Shown here piece by piece: positions 8,255 through 15,242 of a DNA stretch of 64,000 nt. Position numbers and translations under genes: made by a program. Source of the DNA: CBDCVO01 sp965223085. GTDB lineage: Bacteria; Pseudomonadota; Gammaproteobacteria; Ga0077536. Location: contig OZ244981.1 in the NCBI GenBank assembly GCA_965223085.1, forward strand, positions 1,860,001 through 1,924,000. Reading direction: 5' to 3'. The notes under the pieces are model-generated. The model had not been told where the DNA came from. It was given only the letters and a program-made list of their open reading frames with translations, and searched no databases. Numbering within the stretch: the first letter of the stretch is position 1; each line of letters starts with the position of its first letter.

Positions 8255-8729
8255 TTGTTGATGATAGGCAGTCCGATTATTCTACAAACGCTCGGCACAT
8301 CTTTTTCGAATCCGATGGTCTCATTCTCGCTCATGACGATTGTCTTTGCTCTTCTTCTATTCGGCTGGGTGTGGTCAATCAGTATCGCGTCTAATCGGCA
8401 GCTGCCAGAGGAGTACCGTAGATCGACAAAATTGTTCACTAGTGGGTTCGCATTCGCCGGACTCTACATGTTTGTCTCACCCTACTTCGTTATTCCGCAG
8501 CCTGGGGTTGAACCAAGCCTTCCGCTACCGATTGCTATCGTACATCTTGCATCGATTTATTTTCTATGGACTATGGTTCTCTGCGAGGCAATTCACGACA
8601 CTAAGGCGCATGGAAAGGGTGGCTGCGACAGATGTATTGGGGCCATTTTTCGGAATGCGGTTCTTCCCTATAGGTATCTGGTTCATTGAGCCCCTCGTCA
8701 ACGAGTTACTAGGTGGGAGCGATGCCTAA
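8255..8729 (+). pseudogene. Small membrane protein of unknown function, frameshifted (cassette gene)
   Basis: One frame from 8255 encodes LMIGSPIILQTLGTSFSNP, a membrane segment FSLMTIVFALLLFGWVWSI and a second one around AGLYMFVSPYFVI. The downstream part of the same kind of protein continues in another frame (GLWFSARQFTTLRRM, then GPFFGMRFFPIGIWFIEPL) to the stop at 8727-8729. The shift lies near 8560-8580. Together they make a ~155-residue membrane protein with a typical C-terminal FFPIGIWFIxP block of an uncharacterised family. The N-terminus is also uncertain (TTG/ATG at 8255-8261). The stop codon overlaps the start of an attC-like site, so this behaves as an integron-type cassette. A true frameshift and a sequencing error cannot be told apart here. 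Confidence 0.6.
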
Positions 8730-8823
8730 CCAGAGCAAGCAACGGACATCTAACCCGGCCGCTCCTTTGGTTGAACGCCAAGCTCGCGTCCGCGTCAAGT
8801 GCCGCTGAGCGTAGCGTTAAGCA
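8724..8823 (+). repeat. attC-like site 1 (weak)
   Basis: GCCTAAC at 8724-8730 (R''-type core, RYYYAAC) overlaps the stop of the preceding frame, and GTTAAGC at 8817-8823 (R'-type core, GTTRRRY) closes the interval, 100 bp in all. Internal L-box pairing is poor. The call rests on the two cores, the length, the position between small genes, and the two clearer sites further on. Confidence 0.45.
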
Positions 8824-8841
8824 TCACCGAAGAACCGGGAA

Positions 8842-9081
8842 ATGAGTCCGACCGTTTTCAGAGAGAAAGGATACAGATTCTTCTTTTTCTCTCGCGAAGA
8901 ATCCCGAATGCACATCCACGTCATCTGCGGCGACGGGGAGGCAAAGTATTGGCTGGAGCCCAAAATCGAACTAGCGAGAAATTTCCGTCTATCTGGGCCA
9001 CAATTGAAAGAGATAGAAAATCTGATCGAGGTACATCGTGATGAAATCGCAAGTGCTTGGGAACGACACTTCGGAAGTTGA
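8842..9081 (+). CDS. DUF4160 domain protein
   Basis: This 79-aa protein has MSPTVFREKGYRFFFFSREE, then MHIHVICGDGEAKYWLEP, then LKEIENLIEVHRDEI, which is the DUF4160 pattern (short beta-rich start, HIHV core, C-terminal helix). Genes of this family are commonly followed, with overlap, by a DUF2442 gene, and this is the case here (overlap ~40 nt). The pair is often compared with toxin-antitoxin modules, but its activity is not established. It lies between two attC-like sites and so forms the content of one cassette. Confidence 0.85.
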   Translation: MSPTVFREKGYRFFFFSREESRMHIHVICGDGEAKYWLEPKIELARNFRLSGPQLKEIENLIEVHRDEIASAWERHFGS

Positions 9082-9301
9082 AGTTACAAACATTTCGAGA
9101 CACGGTTTTTGGTTGTTTGCAGGCGGTGCCGAGTCATTTCTGTCGTTTGAAGAATTTCCGTGGTTTAAGGATGCGCCGGTCGCAGAGATACTAAATGTAG
9201 AAGAGCTCCGCCCCGGTCACTATTACTGGCCGGATCTCGATATCGATCTAAGTGACGAAATAATCAAAGATCCCACTCGGTTTCCGCTACATGCGAAGTG
9301 A
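9041..9301 (+). CDS. DUF2442 domain protein
   Basis: This 86-aa protein (a GTG three bases earlier is possible) reads NISRHGFWLFAGGAE, then LSFEEFPWFKDAPVAEIL, then YYWPDLDIDLSDEIIKDP. This is the DUF2442 signature, including the WPDLDIDL block that ends the domain. It overlaps the DUF4160 gene, so the two are co-translated. GAGG lies upstream of the ATG, inside the DUF4160 frame. The stop codon is directly followed by attC site 2, typical of cassette architecture. Confidence 0.87.
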   Translation: MKSQVLGNDTSEVEVTNISRHGFWLFAGGAESFLSFEEFPWFKDAPVAEILNVEELRPGHYYWPDLDIDLSDEIIKDPTRFPLHAK

Positions 9302-9302
9302 T

Positions 9303-9413
9303 ACCTAACCAGGGGATGAACCGGACAGCTTACGGCGCACTTTTCCGGTGGGCCGACATTTTCACACCTCCAAAGTGCGCTGTAATCCGCAGGTTATTCC
9401 AACTTCGTTAGGC
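9303..9413 (+). repeat. attC recombination site 2
   Basis: The R'' core is ACCTAAC at 9303-9309 and the R' core GTTAGGC at 9407-9413. Within it, GCGCACTTT (9335-9343) pairs perfectly with AAAGTGCGC (9372-9380). The segment GGGGATGAACCGG near the left end pairs with CAGGTTATTCC near the right end with an extra unpaired base, as in attC hairpins. Length (111 bp) and position between cassette genes fit an integron site. Confidence 0.8.
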
Positions 9414-9431
9414 GTGACGGAACAATATTCG

Positions 9432-9665
9432 ATGTATTTCGAAGTCGTAGGAGACATTCGAGAAATCGAAACAATCGCTGTTGGTGGTCGGATCCGGGAG
9501 ATAATGCGCCTACAGAATCAATACGGCCCCGGTCGATGGCGAAAATTGAAAGGAATTGCTACGGTTAAGCTCGAAAACGGTAATCTTCGACGTGCTGAAC
9601 TACACTGGTACGAAGCACACGGAATCGGAAAGCGGAAGATGAAAATCAAGAGATTTCTGGATTAG
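9432..9665 (+). CDS. Conserved hypothetical cassette protein (77 aa)
   Basis: The family is uncharacterised. The product runs YFEVVGDIREIETIAVGG, then RLQNQYGPGRWRKLKGIATV, then RRAELHWYEAHGIGKRKMKI. The RELHWYEAHGIG-like block and basic C-terminus are familiar from small proteins in mobile regions, but no function is known to me. ATG 9432 lies just after attC site 2. A GTG at 9414, immediately after the GTTAGGC core, is an alternative start adding six residues. It is followed after 5 nt by a second small gene, so this cassette holds two genes. Confidence 0.72.
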   Translation: MYFEVVGDIREIETIAVGGRIREIMRLQNQYGPGRWRKLKGIATVKLENGNLRRAELHWYEAHGIGKRKMKIKRFLD

Positions 9666-9670
9666 GACCT

Positions 9671-9889
9671 ATGGCAAAATTGAGATCAACCTACGTATTG
9701 TGTATTGAGAATCGGGATTGCGATGACCTTGAGAAGGGAAAGGTATATGCGAAGATCAGCGATTCGAAAGCGAAGCGAGACGGATTCACTCGAGTAATCG
9801 ATGAGTCCGGTGAGGACTATCTGTACCCGGATTCCTATTTCGTACCCATCGAAATTCCGGCCGAAGCACGCCAAGCTTTAGGTGCGTGA
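9671..9889 (+). CDS. Conserved hypothetical cassette protein (72 aa)
   Basis: This small acidic protein reads TYVLCIENRDCDDLEKGKVY, then SKAKRDGFTRVIDESGEDYL, then YPDSYFVPIEIPAEARQAL. The DLEKGKVY and DESGEDYLYP blocks recur in an uncharacterised family of short proteins. It starts 5 nt after the preceding 77-aa gene, so the two are probably co-expressed from one cassette, and attC site 3 starts about 20 nt after its stop. No catalytic motif is evident. Confidence 0.72.
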   Translation: MAKLRSTYVLCIENRDCDDLEKGKVYAKISDSKAKRDGFTRVIDESGEDYLYPDSYFVPIEIPAEARQALGA

Positions 9890-9908
9890 TCAAGCGCGCG
9901 GAAGTGAT

Positions 9909-10014
9909 GCCTAACCAGGGGATCAACCTGACGGGTTACGGCGCACTTTTCCGGTGGGCTGACATTATCACATTTGCAAAGTGCGCTGTAATCTGCCGGT
10001 TATCCTAACTATAT
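9909..10014 (+). repeat. attC site 3, right end lost
   Basis: This site is nearly identical in layout to site 2. GCCTAAC lies at 9909-9915, with GGCGCACTTT and AAAGTGCGC arms and then GGTTATCC. Where site 2 continues to GTTAGGC, this copy turns into CTAACTATATGG, so the R' core is missing. It looks like the broken right boundary of the cassette stretch. Confidence 0.7.
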
Positions 10015-10267
10015 GGACCTTCCGATTTGTAAAGCGCTTTAAGATTTACATTTGATCTGCCGAGCTGCAGCGAACCTCACCGGTTAAAGAAAGGTTGAGC
10101 AGCGTCTCTATATTCGGCTTCTCAGTTGAGGTGCTACCCTCGAGCCCTGATGACAATAACGCACACACCGCCCCCATTCGTTAGTCAGCCACGAAGGTCT
10201 CTTAGGATAATCGGGTTCACGGTGTGAACGGTTCTAACCATTTTCATCAACGAGTTTCGTTCGCAAG

Positions 10268-11075
10268 AAAAGATAAAGATTTAGTCAGTGGCTTGCTCTT
10301 TGGCGAGTATGGCCCAAATCATCCGCGCATGTTTGTTAGCCAGCGCGACGGCGGCTTGGTTTCAGGATTTATCTTCACGGAGTTTGTAAGCCCATTGGCT
10401 TTTGGGATCTTTTCGCCGATGAACATAGTTGAGCTCGCTTCTTGCACCGTGGACTAATAATGTCGTAGGTATTAGTCGCCCCGTTTGGTGATCCGACCCA
10501 AGGTGGTCTTGCCAGCGGTCGATGATTGTCTGAGTGTTAACCCCAACCAGGCGGCAAACTGTCGGCCAGTCCTAAAGTCATGACCATTGCCGATGGTGGC
10601 CACAATGGCACTGGCGGTGGTGACACCGACACCATTGACCTCAGCAATCCGCGCGGCCCGACGGTCTTGTTTGATGTGAGTCTTAAGCTTGCGGTCCTAA
10701 CTTAGGAGTTGTTGATGTAACTCACCGAGTCGGGCATATAGAGAATCGAACTCAAGCCAGGCAGCGTCAGGGACGCACTTGGCTTTGTTCTGTCGTACCC
10801 GAGACCAATCCCGGTGCAGGGTACCTAACCCCTTGGGGATAACCACCCCGAACTCAGCCAATAGTCCTGGTAATCGGTTGGCGACACGGTTTTGTTCATT
10901 GACTAAGCTTTTTCGTATGTGATGAACGACAAAGGCAGCTTGTTGAGATTCGTCTTTGACGGGGACGAACCGCATCTGGGGTCGACTCATGGCTTCACAG
11001 ATGGCTTCGGCATCATTGGTATCATTCTTACCGGCTCGACCCTGGTGACCGATCAGGGACCAGTGCGTCCGGCCC
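10268..11075 (-). pseudogene. IS110-family (IS1111-group) transposase relic
   Basis: Reading right to left, the pieces are SLIGHQGRAGKNDTNDAEAI, then SRPQMRFVPVKDESQQAAFV (an open stretch 10990-10697), then ARIAEVNGVGVTTASAIVAT, then GRQFAAWLGLTLRQSSTAGK and ITKRGD followed by an in-frame stop. A shifted tail containing ANKHARMIWAILA ends near 10268. The NDxxDAE catalytic motif and the GxGxxTAxA helix-hairpin-helix are those of IS110-family transposases. The N-terminal domain is missing and there are several frameshifts and stops, so it is dead. No terminal repeats were found. Confidence 0.75.
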
Positions 11076-11309
11076 TCGGCCGTAAATGTCGATGAGTTCC
11101 TGGCACAACCTGCACCCCATCACGTGGTCTTGATACAGGTGTCGGATATGAGCATCACGACTGTAGTCGCACAGCGCCGGATGCGGCAGGTGCTTGCGCC
11201 AGTCACCGGCTTCTTTAGCGAGAGCCTCCATTACGGCCAGCACCGCGTCTTCGTCGAAGGCCGGTTCCAAGTCGTGCCGCAAAAGAGCGTGCTTTTTATC
11301 TAAGACCAT
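11028..11309 (-). CDS. Hypothetical protein, C-terminus cut by the IS relic
   Basis: This 93-aa frame reads DEDAVLAVMEALAKEAGDWR, then HIRHLYQDHVMGCRLCQELI. The family is not recognised. The CRLCQEL block looks protein-like, while the last ~18 residues (after DIYGRG) come from a frame that runs into the IS110-family relic, so the native C-terminus is probably lost. It lies between that relic and a stretch without genes and has no obvious partner. It could be a broken gene rather than a functional one. Confidence 0.35.
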   Translation of the reverse strand: MVLDKKHALLRHDLEPAFDEDAVLAVMEALAKEAGDWRKHLPHPALCDYSRDAHIRHLYQDHVMGCRLCQELIDIYGRGPDALVPDRSPGSSR

Positions 11310-11638
11310 TAGGTCAGCCCCTCGATTCGTTTGGTCCCATCCAATAAACTGGAGTTTTGAGTATTTCTTGACAGGTAAACGCGACTTATTTCGTGTGGCT
11401 GTTGGATCTGTGGCCGGCCCGACCAGCGAAATGGTGTCGAATGGAATCTACTCCAAGAGGCGAAGACAAGCAGATCTAGTCGATGGCGCGGTTGACTGCG
11501 ATTCAGATCTAGTCGCCCCGGCGCTTTACCGACCTCCTTGGACTTTGAAGGTCCGCTTCCGCCTAGGATCGGACGCTCAGAGACACCGCGGTCGCGGACA
11601 TCGAATTTCCGAAGACGGCCCAATACGGGATAATCGTA
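11310..11638. other. Intergenic stretch without recognisable gene
   Basis: About 330 bp between the truncated hypothetical gene and the ArsR gene. Frames exist on both strands but none has a recognisable pattern. The only structure seen is a 12-bp direct repeat, CAGATCTAGTCG, at 11471-11482 and 11504-11515. It may be debris from earlier insertions. Confidence 0.4.
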
Positions 11639-11962
11639 TCAGCACGATTTGCCGTCGCAACACGCCCGAATATCTGGGTGATCACCACAACAGTCGTTGA
11701 GCAAGAAAGAGATGAGGCCGCCGATGTGTTCGAAGTTGGGCCGATAGATCACGCTACGGGACACTTTCTCTGACGTAACAACATCGGTCTTTTCTAACGC
11801 CGCTAGGTGGAACGATGCCCGCGAAGATGTGGCGCCAACGGTTTCCGCGATCGTTCCGGCTGCGGCGCCCTCATCGCCACAACTGATCAAGTAGCGAACG
11901 ATCTGCAGTCTGGTTTCCTGGGCCAAAGCACCGAGTGCATCAACCGCCTGAGTCTCTTTCAT
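11639..11962 (-). CDS. ArsR-family transcriptional regulator with cysteine-rich C-terminus
   Basis: This 107-aa winged-helix protein has VDALGALAQETRLQIVRYLI, AAAGTIAETVGATSSRASFH and LAALEKTDVVTSEKVSRSVI, the ArsR/SmtB HTH. The C-terminus NDCCGDHPDIRACCDGKSC has five cysteines and a histidine, unlike the classic alpha-3 CVC site, so metal or metalloid sensing through a C-terminal site is plausible but not proven. It is divergent from a GST gene across an 82-bp gap with inverted repeats. Autorepression and control of the GST gene are inferred. Confidence 0.9.
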   Translation of the reverse strand: MKETQAVDALGALAQETRLQIVRYLISCGDEGAAAGTIAETVGATSSRASFHLAALEKTDVVTSEKVSRSVIYRPNFEHIGGLISFLLNDCCGDHPDIRACCDGKSC

Positions 11963-11969
11963 GTTATTA

Positions 11970-11998
11970 TTTCAACATCTCTTGAAACATTGAGAGAT
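11970..11998. promoter_or_regulatory. Inverted repeats between arsR-type and GST genes, candidate operator
   Basis: Two overlapping inverted repeats lie in the divergent promoter region: TTTCAA/TTGAAA (11970-11975 and 11982-11987) and ATCTCT/AGAGAT (11977-11982 and 11993-11998). They start 8 bp from the regulator start codon. ArsR proteins bind AT-rich dyads of this size, and the assignment is inferred from position. Confidence 0.5.
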
Positions 11999-12044
11999 AT
12001 ATTCTATCCTACTCAGCATGTCAGTCAAATAACGACCAATTGCT

Positions 12045-12764
12045 ATGAAAATTGTTAGCTTCAAGATCTGTCCTTTCGTGCAGCGAGTTACCGCTTTGCT
12101 CGAACTCAAAGGCGTTGACTACGAGATTGAGCACATCGATCTCAGTAACAAACCGCAATGGTTCTTGGACGTCTCACCGAACGGTCAGGTACCTATTCTA
12201 ATCACCGATGACGATCGGGTGTTGTTCGAATCGGATGCCATCGTTGAATACATCGACGAGGTAATCGGTCAACCCATTTACTCGGATGATCCAGTGAAGA
12301 AGGCACAGGAGCGGGCCTGGTCCTACCTCGCTTCGAAACACTACCTGGTTCAGTGCAGCGCACAGCGTAGCGGTGATGCGCAAACCCTCGCGGAACGTAG
12401 CACGAAACTCAGCTCGGCATTTGCAAAAATAGAATCGCAACTCGGCGACGAACCGTTTGTCGGCGGCGCAAGCGTGGGAATGGTGGATGTCGCCTGGGTT
12501 CCCTTACTGCACCGGGCAGCAATCATTGAGCGCTGTTCGGGTTACGACTTCCTTGTCGATTTTCCAAGGGTGAAGGCGTGGCAATCTGCGTTTATGGAGA
12601 CCGGTATTCCCGCAGCGTCTGTCTCAGAAGATTTTGAGGATCGATTCACCGCCTTCTACCTTTCCGAATCCACTTACCTGGGCCAACAGGCGGATGAGAA
12701 AAATGGCGTGCCCTGTACCGGTGAGTGTGAGTGCTCTGTCGAAGACTTGGCGTGTTGCGCTTAG
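12045..12764 (+). CDS. Glutathione S-transferase family protein with cysteine-rich tail
   Basis: This 239-aa protein has an N-terminal thioredoxin-like domain starting MKIVSFKICPFVQRVTALLE, with CPF at the glutathione-binding position as in omega/CLIC-like GSTs. It is followed by PNGQVPILITDDDRVLFESD and IVEYIDE, then an all-helical GST C domain. The last 16 residues (CTGECECSVEDLACCA) hold five cysteines and are not part of the usual fold. They could bind a soft metal or form disulfides. It is divergent from an ArsR regulator that also ends in a Cys cluster, which suggests a shared metal/metalloid response. A sulfite dehydrogenase relic follows it. Confidence 0.9.
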   Translation: MKIVSFKICPFVQRVTALLELKGVDYEIEHIDLSNKPQWFLDVSPNGQVPILITDDDRVLFESDAIVEYIDEVIGQPIYSDDPVKKAQERAWSYLASKHYLVQCSAQRSGDAQTLAERSTKLSSAFAKIESQLGDEPFVGGASVGMVDVAWVPLLHRAAIIERCSGYDFLVDFPRVKAWQSAFMETGIPAASVSEDFEDRFTAFYLSESTYLGQQADEKNGVPCTGECECSVEDLACCA

Positions 12765-12791
12765 CTAAATGCCTGGAAACATAGGGGGATC

Positions 12792-13425
12792 ATGAGTAAC
12801 CACTTCGCGTCGCCGCGAGTTCTTGAAGTCCGGCAGTGCACTGTTAACGGCCGTGGCAGCTCCAACAGCACTTGCTAACGATCGATTTCCGCGGTCGATG
12901 CGGGTCCCGGGTCGACCGAGTGAACCATACGGATCACCGGCACCGTACGAACCTGCAGCCGTACGCACTGGCGGTGATCCGCGCCCCCTTTTGACACTGA
13001 CATCGTCGTATACCCCGATTCATTTGCAAAAGGGCATTGTTACGTCCTCTGGGTTGCACTACACCGTGCACCATTCAGGCATTCCCGACATTAGGCCGGA
13101 GGAACATCAGCCCTACGTGCACGGGATGATAGAGCAGCCACTCGAGTTCTCTGTTGACGATCTGATGCGATATCCCATGTGCGGTGGTGTTTACTTCTTG
13201 GCGTGGGCGGGAAAACGCGTGGCAACAAGGCGCGATGCCTGATCCGATGAACGCGTCGCGCCAAGATCTGTATGGCCTACTCTCCGGCCCTGAGTGGTTC
13301 AGTCTACCGGTTAAGCACTTACTCAACCAAGCGGTCGTGAAGCCCGGTGCAAAATGGGTTATCGCCGAGGGTGCAGATCGCACAGCATGGCGAGAAGTAT
13401 TCCATTAGAAAAAATGATGGACGCC
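12792..13425 (+). pseudogene. Sulfite dehydrogenase (SoxC-like, molybdopterin) relic with Tat signal
   Basis: A ribosome site GGGGG precedes ATG 12792 (MSNHF), after which the homology moves to another frame. That frame has SRRREFLKSGSALLTAVAAP, a twin-arginine signal, then MRVPGRPSEPYG, LHYTVHHSGIPDIRPEEHQP and FSVDDLMRYP. Near 13190 the frame shifts again (ASRQDLYGLLSGPEWFSLPV, VKPGAKWVIAEGAD), and near 13390 once more (ARSIPLEKMMDAA). These are the successive blocks of SoxC/sulfite oxidase-type molybdopterin enzymes. The rest of the gene (C-terminal half) is absent and replaced by an HTH-protein gene. Three frameshifts and truncation make it non-functional. Confidence 0.8.
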
Positions 13426-14064
13426 GCCACCATCGCCGAAGTTCAGCGCTTGGTTCGTGCTCATGTTCCGCAGCGCGATCCCCTGGTCGACGCCCTGATC
13501 GCGGAGCGCCGGGAAGAAGAGAAAATCCAGCATGCAAAGTATATGGCGGACGAGCGCATTTTACTTGAGGAACGCTAACGCTTCGGGTCGCCGCTAACGG
13601 ACGAAGAAGTTGACGTTCTCCAGCAGGGCGGAGTTGATCTCGATCAGAAAATATTGCCGGAGGAAGATCCGCTGCGCTTGGGTTACCAGCACTTGGCGGA
13701 TGTGTTGATAGACAGTATTACGGTGGACCAAGCGTCGGTTTGCCTCGGTGTATCCAGCAATACCGTTCGAGTGCGAGTAAAGTCACGGAAATTGTATGCT
13801 GTAGGTATGAAGTACGGCCTGTGCCGCCTCCCGCGGTTTCAGTTCGAAGAAAAAGGGTTAGTGCCTGGCTTCGCGGAGGTGGCTCCATTCATTCCGACTG
13901 AGATGAGTGTGACGGCCGTCGAGAATTGGTTCACGCTCAGCAACCCCGATCTTTATGTTGATGACGATATCGAACGGACGCGGAGTCCAATCGTGTGGCT
14001 GTCTGAACGGAGAGAAGCATTAGCTGTGATAATGCTGCTTAGACTTTTGGACAGTGCGGACTAA
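13414..14064 (+). pseudogene. HTH / MbcA-ParS-like antitoxin-type protein with in-frame stop
   Basis: A single frame from ATG 13414 encodes RDPLVDALIAERREEE and ADERILLEER, then a TAA at 13576-13578, and continues without shift as RFGSPLTDEEVDVLQQGGVD, LADVLIDSITVDQASVCLGV, SSNTVRVRVKSRKLYAVG, CRLPRFQFEEKGLVPGFAEV and SPIVWLSERREALAV. The LPRFQF...VPG and SPxxWL blocks recall Xre/MbcA/ParS-like proteins that pair with RES-type toxins. No toxin gene follows. The second part could be translated alone from a TTG at 13654. Its first residues are fused to the end of the SoxC relic, so the true N-terminus may be missing. Confidence 0.55.
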
Positions 14065-14252
14065 ACCCGCCGCGCGAAAACGAAAGCGGCCATAGAACCA
14101 CAATCAGTCAGGGTGACTGAGTTTGGTCTCGATTTCCGTGATACACGGTTTCGATAGAATAATGACTTACGCACCCTTGAATGATGGAGTTAAATTCTTC
14201 ATCCCAACGTTAGAGGGCGCGCATTTATCATCGTTGTGCTAATCTTTTTCTC

Positions 14253-14472
14253 ATGGCTACTTCGGCAAAAAATCTATTCGAACTGCGCTGAAATTAACCG
14301 CTAGCGAGCGAGCGGACTTGGCCGGGCTGTTGCTCGAAAGCTTGGATGTAGGGGGGATGATGGCGTTGAAGAAGCTTGAATTCAGGAAGCTAAGAAAAGA
14401 AACGATGATATTGAATCCGGCGCCGTCGAGACTATCCCTTGGGAACAGGTCCGCTCTAGGTTATACCGCTGA
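14253..14472 (+). pseudogene. Addiction-module antitoxin relic
   Basis: From ATG 14253 (MATSAKNLFE) one base shift leads into ALKLTASERADLAGLLLESL. Another shift leads to EEA-stop-IQEAKKRNDDIESGAV and ETIPWEQVRSRLYR, ending at TGA 14472. LTxxERxxLAxxLLxSL and the C-terminal IPWEQVRxRL are the signature of the PF09720-type addiction module component. Two frameshifts plus a stop in place of the usual Trp show decay. It is followed after 4 nt by the toxin relic. Confidence 0.7.
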
Positions 14473-14476
14473 TTAG

Positions 14477-14786
14477 GTGCCAGATCGAATAATAGAATTT
14501 CATCCGGAGGCTCTCGCAGAAGCCGCAAGATCAGAATATTGGTATAGGGAGCGGAGTTCGAATGCGGGTGATGCATTTCTAACCGAATTGGATCAATGCG
14601 GTATCGCGAGCCTCAAGTAATCCCGAACAATGGCCGACCTTCGCAGGGTCATTACGCCCATATATTTCCCCAAAGTTCCCGTTCAGTCTTCTGTATGCTC
14701 ACAACAACGGAACTGTACATATTCTCGCCGTTACGCATCACAGCCGTAGGCCAGGCTATTGGGAAGAAAGACAAAGCGCACTCTAA
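14477..14786 (+). pseudogene. ParE/RelE-type toxin relic
   Basis: GTG 14477 begins MPDRIIEFHPEALAEAARSE, then YWYRERSSNAGDAFLTELDQ, and stops early at 14618-14620. A shifted frame then gives PEQWPTFAGSLRPYISPK, FPFSLLYAHNNGTVHILAVT and HHSRRPGYWEERQSAL to TAA 14786. The order HPEAxxE, WY.ER, FP(F/Y)xxxY and AVxHxxRxPGYW is that of ParE/RelE-superfamily toxins coupled to PF09720-type antitoxins. The frameshift at about 14610-14625 inactivates it. Confidence 0.72.
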
Positions 14787-15242
14787 CCCCTATGAGGCCC
14801 CCGTTTGTCAAGGGCAATAAATGCCCGTCGAGTGTTGCTCGATAGAAATACTTGATTGAACGTCGGCCCGTCTTTGATTCCAAGTCATTGTCAGGACGTT
14901 GCCTGCAATAAACACCTATCGAGTTTTATACGGCTGCCGATATCGTCGACGAACGACAGCCGACACTAGAATTCCTTCCAGTCCCTACAGCTTCCTAGTC
15001 AAAGCGTCAGCGCGAAGCGCTCGTTAGCAACAGGTTTACCGTAGGGGCAGACACCGGTTCAGTCAATATCATGGGCGGAAGCACGACCGTGCGATAATCA
15101 AAGCCACAGACCCACCACGATGCATCATGTGCGTCATTCGGACTCAACGCCCATTGCGTGATGGATAAAGAAACGCACGTTATGGATGTCGTGTGATGAC
15201 ATGGTTCAGTTAGACGGTATTCGTCACGGTCGCCTTCCAAGC
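14787..15242. other. Intergenic stretch, probable flank and end of the IS110-family element
   Basis: About 455 bp with no recognisable gene. The ~240 bp adjoining the transposase stop (15000-15242) may belong to the IS110-family element, whose members carry a long non-coding end giving a guide (bridge) RNA. I could not define the element boundary. A small hairpin, GCGC-GAA-GCGC, occurs around 15012-15022. Confidence 0.35.

Noticed and set aside
8842..9301. DUF4160/DUF2442 as a proven toxin-antitoxin system
   Set aside because: The families co-occur, but the sequence shows no toxin catalytic motif. It is left as a pair of unknown function.
11309..11700. Frames on both strands between the truncated hypothetical gene and ArsR (11309-11623 minus, 11194-11700 plus)
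   Set aside because: Low-complexity Arg/Ser-rich translations with no domain and no ribosome site.
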